From Candidatus Obscuribacterales bacterium (lineage in GTDB: Bacteria > Cyanobacteriota > Vampirovibrionia > Obscuribacterales > Obscuribacteraceae), in the NCBI GenBank assembly GCA_019744775.1, contig JAIETZ010000004.1, positions 434,001-498,000 on the forward strand: DNA of 64,000 bases, given 5' to 3'. Positions 43,472-51,405 of this stretch are shown here, one piece after another (position 1 is the stretch's first letter; each line of letters opens with the position of its first letter). The translations under genes were made by a program, and so were the position numbers. The notes beneath the pieces were generated by a model. That model did not search any database. It was given only the letters and a program-made list of their open reading frames with translations, and was not told the DNA's origin.

Positions 43472-44554
43472 CTACCTTCCTGAAAATCCACCGAGCATTA
43501 AACCAAGGGCACCACCGTAAACAGCACCACGTAAGGCACCGCCACGGCGATCATACTTATTTGTAAAACCACCCATCAGGGCTCCCAATGCAGCACCTGC
43601 CGCACTGGCTCCCACAGCTTTTACCAATCGTCTTTTCTTATCTTGTGTCTTCCAGCGACCAATTGGTTCTTCACTTCCCATTCCACCTGAATTCATCGGC
43701 ACGATATCGCCAGGCGGCAAACTAGAATCAGCAACTTGATCCTGGTCGCTGGCGCAGCTGGTTTCTTGGTTAAGGGAGGCATAAGCTCTTTTGTAAGTTT
43801 CATTATTAGGATCAAGAGCCATAGCATTGGTCAAATGATAACGAGCTTGTCCAAGATTTGATTTTGCTTTGTAGGCTTGCGACAAACCGAATTCAACATC
43901 AGGATCTTTGACATTGGAGTTTGATATAGAACTCAACTTCTGAATCGCTTGATCATAATTGCCTGATTGGAAGGCAGTCTTAGCATCAAGTGCTGCTTGT
44001 TTCATTTGCTGATTTTGTTGTTGAGTAGCAGCTTGCTGTCTTTGCTGCTGTTGAACAGCCTCCGCTTTGGCCGTTTGCAGTCTGGAGGCGACAGCTTGGT
44101 AGGCTTCAAGAAAATCCTTGTCTTGCGGATTAGCCTTGGCTGCAGCTTGGTAATGATTCAATGCTTCCGGCAGATTTCCTTGCTGCTCGGCAATAGCGCC
44201 CAAATTGTAGTGAGCATCGCCATTGTTTGGATTTATCGCCAGAACCTTTTGGAAAAGCGAAGCAGCTTCTTGGACATTGCCGGCTGAATATGCCTGTACG
44301 GCCTTTTGGAGAACTGACTTGCTGGCGTCGGGAGCTTCATTGACTGATTCAGGATCGTCGCCATAGTTGTTGGCTGCGCTATCCGGAGCCTGTGACGGCT
44401 CCAGATAGTCGAGCTGTGGCGCTAGGGGCATAAGTTTGGCCACCGACTGAGAACCTGGTATAGGAGCGGAAGCAGAAGCCGGAACAACCGGTACAACGCT
44501 CGCGATAAGGGCGATTGCTACTAACCTGACTGAATAATCCCTCAAAAGCCTCAT
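43472..44554 (-). CDS. Secreted TPR protein with C-terminal glycine zipper
   Basis: A 360-residue protein with GGGGAAG before its ATG and a signal peptide (about 1-29). Two TPR pairs lie around residues 82-150 (SAGNVQEAASLFQKVLAINP is typical) and 195-265, separated by a Gln-rich coiled stretch (about 165-190). The C-terminus (about 312-358) is a glycine zipper with AAGAALGALMGGF and GGALRGAVYGGALG, the type that inserts into or packs against membranes. Such proteins often help assemble envelope complexes. It probably shares a transcript with the TonB-C protein 10 bases downstream, so the two may work together at the outer membrane. Confidence 0.8.
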   Translation of the reverse strand: MRLLRDYSVRLVAIALIASVVPVVPASASAPIPGSQSVAKLMPLAPQLDYLEPSQAPDSAANNYGDDPESVNEAPDASKSVLQKAVQAYSAGNVQEAASLFQKVLAINPNNGDAHYNLGAIAEQQGNLPEALNHYQAAAKANPQDKDFLEAYQAVASRLQTAKAEAVQQQQRQQAATQQQNQQMKQAALDAKTAFQSGNYDQAIQKLSSISNSNVKDPDVEFGLSQAYKAKSNLGQARYHLTNAMALDPNNETYKRAYASLNQETSCASDQDQVADSSLPPGDIVPMNSGGMGSEEPIGRWKTQDKKRRLVKAVGASAAGAALGALMGGFTNKYDRRGGALRGAVYGGALGLMLGGFSGR

Positions 44555-44670
44555 AGGCTTCCCCTTTATGCATTTTTAGTACGCCATGAGCCACCAGCTA
44601 GGGCAATAGCTAGGATGGTCCGCTATGCAGGTTGACGGAGGGGGGAGGGGAATGTTCCTGAGAAAGTGGC

Positions 44671-45852
44671 TTAAATTAGCTTTTTATGTCCGGCAAAAAC
44701 GTATCTTTTAAGCAGGGGGGCAGGGCGGAAGCGTTCTCCGTACTTTTCAAACAGGCTCTGCATTTGCTTAAGGCAATTATCCAGACCCATATCACCGGCC
44801 AGCTCAAGCGGGCCTTTGCGCATGCCGAGACCTGCCTTAAGAGCCGGATCCAAATCCTCGGCTCGGCAAATCTTTTCCTGCAAAGCTAAAAACGCCTCGT
44901 TAATCATCGGCAAAAATAGTCTCTCCGCATTTAGAGAACCGTTGGCGGAAGATGCACCCTTCACCACGGATGAAAGCTCCGGGTTGATACCTGCCTTTTT
45001 CTTGGTCTCGGAATCATAGGTGTAAAAGCCACGACCGGTTTTTTGTCCAAGCCAATTGTTGGTCACCATTGACTCCAAAATTCCCGGTACGGCAAAACGT
45101 GGTCCATATTCTTGGAAGTTAAATCGGGCAACAGCCAAACCAATGTCGCAGCCGTTCATATCGCGCAGGGTGAAAGGACCAACCGGCATGACGTAGTCGC
45201 AAACCGCTTGGTCAATTTGCTCGACATTACCCAGTCCTTCCTCCAGGCAGAACAAAGACTCGTTCATATAACGTCCAAGCAAGCGGTTAACCAAAAACGA
45301 AGCGCACTCTTCAACACGCACCGGCATCTTGCCTAACTTTCGCGCAAAATCCATGGCGGCTTCCACCGTGGACTCGTTGGTATCCAAACCCGGTATCACT
45401 TCGACAAGCTTCATCAAATGCGCCGGATTGAAAAAGTGCAAACCGACTACCTTGTCGGGGCGTTTAGTAAATCGAGCCAATTGCGATATCGGCAGGCTGG
45501 ATGTGTTTGTGGCAATTATGACACCCGGCTTGAGAACCGCATCAAGCTCGGACAAGACTGCTTCCTTTATATGGAGTTGTTCGGGCACGACTTCAATGAC
45601 AAAGGAAGCGTCGGCAATGTCTTTGATTTCTGTCGTCCCCGTGATAAGCGCGCGACGTTTTGCCGCATCACTTTCCGACAAACCTTTGCGCACTTGCGAC
45701 GCAATCATCTTCTCAATGCGCTTAATACCATTATCAACAGCTTTACTATCTACATCCTTCAAAACGACCGGCAGTTCACTCATTGCCACCGCAAGAGCAA
45801 TTGACGAACCCATGGTGCCCGCACCAACAACTGCCACCGTATTTAATGTCAT
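44671..45852 (-). CDS. 3-hydroxyacyl-CoA dehydrogenase
   Basis: A 393-residue NAD-dependent dehydrogenase that oxidises 3-hydroxyacyl-CoA (beta-oxidation, or butyrate/PHB-type metabolism). I begin at the ATG at 45852, with GAGGA nine bases upstream. The Rossmann motif is VGAGTMGSSIA (about 8-18). The catalytic His lies in HFFNPAHLMKLVEVI, and the family signature with Glu follows in it. Both C-terminal 3HCDH domains are present (first with DMNGCDIG, second from about 310 to the end), so it is the duplicated long form rather than the 280-residue Hbd form. No hydratase or thiolase is nearby; substrate length cannot be read. Confidence 0.93.
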   Translation of the reverse strand: MTLNTVAVVGAGTMGSSIALAVAMSELPVVLKDVDSKAVDNGIKRIEKMIASQVRKGLSESDAAKRRALITGTTEIKDIADASFVIEVVPEQLHIKEAVLSELDAVLKPGVIIATNTSSLPISQLARFTKRPDKVVGLHFFNPAHLMKLVEVIPGLDTNESTVEAAMDFARKLGKMPVRVEECASFLVNRLLGRYMNESLFCLEEGLGNVEQIDQAVCDYVMPVGPFTLRDMNGCDIGLAVARFNFQEYGPRFAVPGILESMVTNNWLGQKTGRGFYTYDSETKKKAGINPELSSVVKGASSANGSLNAERLFLPMINEAFLALQEKICRAEDLDPALKAGLGMRKGPLELAGDMGLDNCLKQMQSLFEKYGERFRPAPLLKRYVFAGHKKLI

Positions 45853-46123
45853 TATCGCTTTATCCTCATTTAACAAACTTTGCAGCCAGCACTCCAAGTG
45901 CTGAATATATCTACTGGTTGTCTATTCAGCCCCCTAAATTACCAGACGTGACCGATAAACGTGAGATTTAACCACTTGGGTTCCGATAAAAGCTTAAAAA
46001 CCATAGCTTTTTTGTAACCAATCGTTAAAATGACATCAAGTTTAATCCTCACTTAATTGTTGACCTCTACAACTCAATACACAAGTTTCAACCTCAGCAA
46101 CAGGCACAGCCTGGGGGTAGTCC
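45853..46123. promoter_or_regulatory. Divergent intergenic region with AT-rich hairpin
   Basis: A 271-base spacer between the dehydrogenase and the small membrane protein gene. A 7-bp stem AAAAGCT / AGCTTTT with 10-base loop (45988-46011) is followed by TT on the plus strand; since both genes point away it is not their terminator. A TTGACC box (46060-46065) may be a -35 for the plus-strand gene. Nothing else is recognised. Confidence 0.35.
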
Positions 46124-46480
46124 ATGCTCATGTATTTAATCATCATCCTTGAACTGGCATTCTTATATGCTGCGTTCTGGTACATATATCTACGTGAACC
46201 AAAGCCCCGCAAAATTACAGGCAACCCTTGGGGCAACTATGCCAGCCCAATAACCGGTAAGCAGTATGCAACGCGTGCCGTTGATCCATCACTGCCACCA
46301 ATCGGTCAGCCGGTATTAATTGACAAGCAACCAGGTACTCGCACCTGGCAAGTACAAAATCCAGGATTTACCAACATAGTGCCGGCGACAGCCAGACAAT
46401 CAGGTGAAGGTCAGTTAGTTATCGACTTTCTTTCCAATTTGAAGCAATCAGTTAACCGCTTATCGGTCAAACTGCCATAA
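46124..46480 (+). CDS. Small single-pass membrane protein, function unknown
   Basis: A 118-residue protein with one strong N-terminal membrane helix (residues 3-22, [20 protein letters not shown]) followed by a basic stop-transfer (LREPKPRK), so most of the chain should lie on the cytoplasmic side. The body is Pro/Gly-rich ([18 protein letters not shown]) and the C-terminal 30 residues could form an amphipathic helix. A GGGGG-rich ribosome site precedes the ATG at 46124. It is four bases upstream of oppF on the same strand, so the two are probably co-transcribed. I recognise no family. Confidence 0.65.
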   Translation: MLMYLIIILELAFLYAAFWYIYLREPKPRKITGNPWGNYASPITGKQYATRAVDPSLPPIGQPVLIDKQPGTRTWQVQNPGFTNIVPATARQSGEGQLVIDFLSNLKQSVNRLSVKLP

Positions 46481-46484
46481 AATA

Positions 46485-47483
46485 GTGGCGATGAATACGC
46501 CAACCATCTTACTAAAAGTCAAAAACCTCAAGAAACACTTTCCGATTCGAAAGGGCTTCTTCAACCGTCAAGTGGGAGCGGTGCGCGCTCTTGATGGTAT
46601 CAACCTGGAAGTCTTTGCAGGCGAGACACTTGGTCTTGTCGGCGAATCCGGTTGCGGCAAGTCCACTTTGGGTCGCGTTATCTTGCGACTACTTCCTGCC
46701 ACCGAAGGTGATGTCAACTTCTCAGGCGTCGATGTCTTTGCTGCCGACAACAAGCAAATGAAAGCACTGCGTCGTGAAATGCAGGTTGTCTTCCAAAATC
46801 CATACGCCAGTCTTGACCCGCGCATGAACGTAGCGCAAATTATCGGCGAGCCTTTAACAGTCCACAAAGTTGCCTCAGGCAAAGACTTGCACAAGCGCGT
46901 CCAACACCTGATGAACCTAGTTGGTCTTTCACCCGAGATGATGGACCGCTACCCTCACGAATTTTCCGGCGGACAACGCCAGCGAATCGGCATCGCTCGC
47001 GCGCTGGCATTGAATCCAAAACTAATTGTTGCTGATGAGCCGGTATCGGCACTTGATGTAAGCGTACAAGCACAAATTCTCAACTTGCTAGCCGACCTTC
47101 GCAAAGAATTCAATTTGACCTATGTATTTATCGCACACAACTTAGATGTAGTGCGTTATATAAGCGACCGTATCGCTGTTATGTATCTCGGCAAGATTGT
47201 TGAACTGGGCACAACCAAGGAAGTTTATAGCCAGCCTCTGCATCCTTATTCGCAGGCACTGATAAACGCAGCACCAATTCCGGATCCGACAGCCAATCGT
47301 GAAGATCGTGTAATTCTAAAAGGTGATTTGCCAAGCCCGGCTAATCCACCTGCCGGATGCTCATTTCACACTCGTTGCCCAATTGCTCGCGAAAAGTGTA
47401 TGAGTGAGACGCCGCCATTGCGCGAAGTAATTCCCGGACACTTCTCCGCATGTCACTTTGCCGAAGAACTACTTAGGTCGTAA
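46485..47483 (+). CDS. oppF: Oligopeptide/dipeptide ABC transporter ATP-binding protein (OppF/DppF type)
   Basis: A 332-residue ABC ATPase. Walker A is GESGCGKST, the Q-loop lies in [14 protein letters not shown] (a hallmark of OppF/DppF), the ABC signature is FSGGQRQR, and Walker B with catalytic Glu is [12 protein letters not shown]. The C-terminal oligopeptide-transporter extension carries a Cys cluster (GCSFHTRCP, then KC and ACHF), which in this family binds an iron-sulfur cluster or a metal. Starts at GTG 46485 and ATG 46491 are both possible. No OppA, B, C or D partner is present in the window, so it must pair with subunits encoded elsewhere. Its end overlaps the convergent gene by 15 bases. 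Confidence 0.95.
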   Translation: MAMNTPTILLKVKNLKKHFPIRKGFFNRQVGAVRALDGINLEVFAGETLGLVGESGCGKSTLGRVILRLLPATEGDVNFSGVDVFAADNKQMKALRREMQVVFQNPYASLDPRMNVAQIIGEPLTVHKVASGKDLHKRVQHLMNLVGLSPEMMDRYPHEFSGGQRQRIGIARALALNPKLIVADEPVSALDVSVQAQILNLLADLRKEFNLTYVFIAHNLDVVRYISDRIAVMYLGKIVELGTTKEVYSQPLHPYSQALINAAPIPDPTANREDRVILKGDLPSPANPPAGCSFHTRCPIAREKCMSETPPLREVIPGHFSACHFAEELLRS

Positions 47484-48269
47484 TTCGGACACAGTGCCAT
47501 CGGCTCTAAACCAGCGCGCCGACAAAATTCCCTTTTCCATAATTTCCGAAAAGTTGGCAAAAACACATTTGCCGGCACCGACTCCACTTGCCTTGAGCAT
47601 AGGCAATGTCCACTCTTGCAGAGTGCGAACGCGGTTTTCGTTATTTGCCACCACCCAAATTGGGTTGCCCGTAAAAAGGAAATTGACTATCTTTGGCTCC
47701 CACTGTTTCGTTTGTCTAAAATTCCCTGTATCCAACTCCAAAAGAATTACCATCGGCTCTCCTTTTGGATAGGCAAAAGAAACTACAGCATCAGGACACT
47801 CTGTCATAGTGGCGCCGTTATTTTCCGCCCACTTCATAGCAAAGTCTTCGCCCTGCATCCAAGCAAAATTTCGAATTTGCCCGGCATCTTCGGCATCTTG
47901 CAATGAAATGCGTATGTCAGCCAGTTTTAAAAAATGCTCTTTGTGATAAGTATGCGCCGGACCTGTCGGAATCTCTCGCCTATCTAAACTACGCCTCTGC
48001 TCAAGCACATTGGCTCCATGCTGCGTCAAGTAATAGATAAGCTCAGGGCGTCCTCTTTCCTCACTTCTTTCAGATGATGCACATCCTATTAGATTACTCT
48101 GCATCAACCTACGCATCCGCTTGCGCGCAGTCTCGTAACTTATATCCCGGAAGGTTAATTGAGCCAGTTGACCTGAAGTAAGCGTACGGTGAACATAGAG
48201 CTGATAGAGAGACTCAACGTCTCTATCCATCACTACGAGTCCTTTTTTCTTCACTTTAGTAGTGCGCAT
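47469..48269 (-). CDS. Replication-relaxation (Replic_Relax) family-like protein
   Basis: A 266-residue protein with an N-terminal winged-helix-like part (about 15-85: [26 protein letters not shown], then [13 protein letters not shown]) followed by the region around [16 protein letters not shown], a pattern I associate with Replic_Relax proteins. In Firmicutes and Actinobacteria these occur on plasmids and conjugative elements and are linked with replication or transfer initiation. Here it lies 124 bases downstream of the T4SS cluster on the same strand, so it may be its DNA-processing or regulatory component. No HUH relaxase motif was seen. The alternative reading is a chromosomal winged-helix regulator. 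Confidence 0.65.
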   Translation of the reverse strand: MRTTKVKKKGLVVMDRDVESLYQLYVHRTLTSGQLAQLTFRDISYETARKRMRRLMQSNLIGCASSERSEERGRPELIYYLTQHGANVLEQRRSLDRREIPTGPAHTYHKEHFLKLADIRISLQDAEDAGQIRNFAWMQGEDFAMKWAENNGATMTECPDAVVSFAYPKGEPMVILLELDTGNFRQTKQWEPKIVNFLFTGNPIWVVANNENRVRTLQEWTLPMLKASGVGAGKCVFANFSEIMEKGILSARWFRADGTVSELRPK

Positions 48270-48326
48270 TAAATCAACCGCTTTGGCCTACCCCATAAAT
48301 ATTCTAGTAGATACGCCCACAATATT

Positions 48327-48350
48327 TGTAGGGGCGCATTGCATGCGCCC
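48327..48350 (+). repeat. 24-bp dispersed inverted repeat, copy 3
   Basis: Identical to copies 1 and 2. It lies between the TadG-like gene stop (48394) and the Replic_Relax start (48269), both minus strand. Read in the direction of transcription it has the same orientation as copy 1 has after glmS. No T-run follows on the minus strand. Confidence 0.85.
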
Positions 48351-48393
48351 GCTTGAAAATATGAACGCAAGTATTGCTGGACTATTTACAAGT

Positions 48394-51207
48394 TTACGTA
48401 TGCCATGGCAACGGAAATGGCACGCAGTATGTGGTCTCTATGAAAGTGCGACTTTTGAAGTCGCCCCATTTGGTGTGTACGGTGAAGCCGCTAGGGTCAA
48501 CAGCGGAGCCAAAGAATGGCGCGCAAATTGCTTGTGCGTTAGTGCCTTCGCTTACTTGCTGAATAGTCACTGCTTTTTCGCCGGCTATGCCGTGATAGAA
48601 GCCGTGATAGGTTAGCTGTAATTTTGGCATCCAGCATTCAACGTTAGGTTGCACAATTGGACAAGATACCGACCAAGCGGCAGACAAATTAGGATGTTCA
48701 CCGTATTCAGTAAAGTAATGCGCAGCGTCGCCAGGTTTAGATGCTTGCTCGGTGCTTGTCTCAGGATATGCGCTAGCAGCTAAATCTTTAGCTTGCACTT
48801 GATAAAGCACTCTAGGCACACAATTGCCTGCCGGTGTATCTCCAAAGGCAGTTAGGTTCTGATAGAGATACTGTCCTTTTGGTGTCGGTACGGTTGCGTA
48901 ACGATCAGCAGGGACTTGAGCAATCTGTACATTTTGCTCACCTGATCCGGCAGTTGGATTAGCTACCTGGAAGCTAAAGCTAAACAATGAGAATGGTGGT
49001 TGAGAGCTTTGGGCCAATACAGGCTGCAAATAATCATGACTTTCAATTTGAATGCGCTCACCAATAATCGGCTCACTTGTACGCTTATATATATTGATTT
49101 GACTAACGGCCATGCCATTTTCATTTTTAACCAGGTTGCCCAAGTAATTCGGACCAACTGATATTGGTCCTGGATGTATACCTACCAGATTGTAATTGAA
49201 TGTCTTGGGGTAGAAATCAGCACCGGCCAAAATGTAGTGACCTAGTTGTTCATAAGGCACCCATACGCTTACAGGCGGTACCGAGTGCACGCCATTGCCT
49301 GTAAGCACCTTCATGTTTTGCACAATGGTGTAACAGACTTCCATCATGTATGTCGTATTTACAATTGTCGAAAACACATATGGATTGTTGTCGAAATATC
49401 TTCCCATTGCTTCAAATTTAGCTTTGGTCAATTGCGCTTCTACAACATCAATGTCAGCTTGTGTGGAGGTTCCTTGATTCAGCCTTTTTTTCAAAGTATC
49501 TATCTGTCCATTCAGTTGTTTTACAACAGAATCGTTTTTGACCCCATTATCCATGACGGTGATAGCGCGATTGTATTGCTCACAAGCAACCCAATCTGTG
49601 TAAATCAAGTCACGCAAGAAAAATTGCAAATTGAGAATGTGAAATCCATCAGCTGTTTTTAGTTGTCCGTTACAGTCTTTTAGCGCCATTAGTGCAGTCG
49701 GCTTGATATTGCCGTCTGCCGGAGTGTACTTCCACATATTTATTTGTTGGCGCTCGTAAGCAACAGGATCTTTGTAGAAGTTTTCTAGCGAACGTGGATC
49801 ATCACCAGCCATACCAGGATAAACAGTTAATACCGGCGTCGAAGCAGCACAGTTATTTGCGGCCGCAGCATAGACAGGCTGCATAAACAATTGATTGGAA
49901 CTGGTGAAGATTTTTGGGCTTGATGGCGGGTTTGCCTTGAGATCATAAGACAGCGCATCGATTACCGACCGCATATTCGGACGAGTACCCAAAGTTTTCA
50001 ACCAGTCATAAACTACAAACGAAAGGGCTACACTTGGATCGTCATTGTTTGATTTGCCGCCAATACCTTTGAAAGGACGAGCTGTCAGACTGTTGACGTT
50101 GTTTGAGACACTTCCACCAAAATCACCACCTTGAGGCACATACCAGGTGCCCTTACTACCTTTATCCCAGCCTGTATATGGACTTGATGGATCAGTCTGT
50201 CCAGGAGCAATTTGAGAAGCATTCATTATTGATTTGACGCTTTTGAATGAAATTGCCGGCGTGTCCTCCGGAAACCCACCGTTGAATCCGACATTGAGAG
50301 CACTGGAGTTCCCCGAAGTCATTGAGCGCCCACCTACTTGCGCGGTGGAGACTACATGCATAACTTGAGAAGTGTTATTACGGCGCGTCACGTCAACTAT
50401 AGGTTGATCGCAGGAGACTTGAGCAAGGACTGGTGCAGCGCTTGCACTCAATGCACCAAAATCAGCGGCGCTAGCCAATGTTGGGCTTGAACCAACTGCT
50501 GCAAAAGACACTGTCTTTGTCAATCCAGCCAGAGGAAAGGCGAAATTAGGACGGTAATAGCGAACGCTGCCGACCATATACGAATTATTATTCGTGTAGT
50601 TAGTATCATCGAGATTTGCCGGACTTGGAGTTGGTACTTGCGTTGTACCGTTGCCTGTGCCCACGAAAGCTCCAATAGCAATAGCAAATTTTTCCGGTGG
50701 CTTACTTGTGCCGGACATGCGCACTGAATTGTTTACATAGGCGTTGTAGGCATCGCTTTTTATTGTTACCGGCTTACCATGCTTGTCGAAGGCACCACTG
50801 TCACTAGATGCCGACGACAGAATACGTTTTTGCAAAAGATCAGTCGCCTTGGACAACAGTGTTGCATCGTTATCGACCAGATAGAGCATTGTCGTATTGC
50901 CTAATTTGTTAGCAATGATGGCATCAATTCTCAACGTGGCAGCAACAGTATTTATACCTAAAACAGGATAAGGCGAATCACCGCTTGGGTCATCGACAAG
51001 TGCCATGCGTCCAAGAGGTCCGTCAACGACAATTCGACTCATGTCTTTAGCGGCTTCAAGCGCTGCGGAATCTATTGCCGACATTGCCTGCTTATGCGTG
51101 CCTATCGTCTGGTTGTAGAACAAGACAAACATAGCGATTAAAAAAACAAGCGCCCCTAGAGCCGCCGCCATAAGTGCCAAAGTATTGCCATGCTGGCTGG
51201 TACGCAT
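48394..51207 (-). CDS. Very large TadG-like surface protein associated with the T4SS cluster
   Basis: A 937-residue protein. I start at the ATG at 51207 (GAGG nine bases upstream); the longer reading begins at a TTG with no site. The N-terminus (HGNTLALMAAALGALVFLIA) is a basic-then-hydrophobic segment followed by SAIDSAALEAAKDM, the pattern of TadE/TadG pseudopilins, which are held by one N-terminal helix and exposed outside. The rest (about 60-937) is a long extracytoplasmic region rich in Asn, Ser, Thr, Pro and Tyr with few Cys; no von Willebrand MIDAS motif was found, though TadG often carries one. The gene follows the coupling ATPase after a hairpin and its own likely promoter. It may be a minor pilin or adhesin displayed with the T4SS, which is inference. 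Confidence 0.7.
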   Translation of the reverse strand: MRTSQHGNTLALMAAALGALVFLIAMFVLFYNQTIGTHKQAMSAIDSAALEAAKDMSRIVVDGPLGRMALVDDPSGDSPYPVLGINTVAATLRIDAIIANKLGNTTMLYLVDNDATLLSKATDLLQKRILSSASSDSGAFDKHGKPVTIKSDAYNAYVNNSVRMSGTSKPPEKFAIAIGAFVGTGNGTTQVPTPSPANLDDTNYTNNNSYMVGSVRYYRPNFAFPLAGLTKTVSFAAVGSSPTLASAADFGALSASAAPVLAQVSCDQPIVDVTRRNNTSQVMHVVSTAQVGGRSMTSGNSSALNVGFNGGFPEDTPAISFKSVKSIMNASQIAPGQTDPSSPYTGWDKGSKGTWYVPQGGDFGGSVSNNVNSLTARPFKGIGGKSNNDDPSVALSFVVYDWLKTLGTRPNMRSVIDALSYDLKANPPSSPKIFTSSNQLFMQPVYAAAANNCAASTPVLTVYPGMAGDDPRSLENFYKDPVAYERQQINMWKYTPADGNIKPTALMALKDCNGQLKTADGFHILNLQFFLRDLIYTDWVACEQYNRAITVMDNGVKNDSVVKQLNGQIDTLKKRLNQGTSTQADIDVVEAQLTKAKFEAMGRYFDNNPYVFSTIVNTTYMMEVCYTIVQNMKVLTGNGVHSVPPVSVWVPYEQLGHYILAGADFYPKTFNYNLVGIHPGPISVGPNYLGNLVKNENGMAVSQINIYKRTSEPIIGERIQIESHDYLQPVLAQSSQPPFSLFSFSFQVANPTAGSGEQNVQIAQVPADRYATVPTPKGQYLYQNLTAFGDTPAGNCVPRVLYQVQAKDLAASAYPETSTEQASKPGDAAHYFTEYGEHPNLSAAWSVSCPIVQPNVECWMPKLQLTYHGFYHGIAGEKAVTIQQVSEGTNAQAICAPFFGSAVDPSGFTVHTKWGDFKSRTFIETTYCVPFPLPWHT

Positions 51208-51291
51208 AATGTGATGCCTCGATATTAGTAAGAAAATGATGGCGATAAGCAATATCTGCCCCAAAAGAAGGTAGGCAGAGCGTTTACAAAG

Positions 51292-51297
51292 ATTATA
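51292..51297 (-). promoter_or_regulatory. Candidate -10 box upstream of the TadG-like gene
   Basis: A perfect TATAAT on the minus strand lies 85 bases before the TadG-like start in an AT-rich stretch. The -35 at 17 bases is poor (GGATAG). It suggests the gene can be transcribed independently of the upstream T4SS genes. Confidence 0.4.
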
Positions 51298-51346
51298 TAA
51301 GTGTAATGTTGATCCTATCCGGACAATTGAACCCTGTCAATGCCGT

Positions 51347-51376
51347 ACTGGTGCAGGCTCAACATCCTGCACCAGT
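51347..51376 (-). terminator. Strong hairpin after the coupling-protein gene
   Basis: A perfect 11-bp stem (ACTGGTGCAGG / CCTGCACCAGT) with an 8-base loop lies 29 bases past the stop of the VirD4-like gene. No U-run follows on the minus strand, so it may work as a 3' mRNA stabiliser, a Rho-dependent site or an attenuator rather than an intrinsic terminator. Confidence 0.55.
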
Positions 51377-51405
51377 GAATAGCTTAATTCGCGGCTGCTA
51401 GTTGT

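Noticed and set aside
44634-44655. G-rich run near 44640 as a G-quadruplex
   Set aside because: Only two clear runs of three or more G are present, which is too few for a confident four-tract motif.
46485-47483. A complete peptide ABC transporter operon
   Set aside because: Only the OppF-type ATPase is present; the adjacent small membrane protein does not look like a permease, which would have about six helices.
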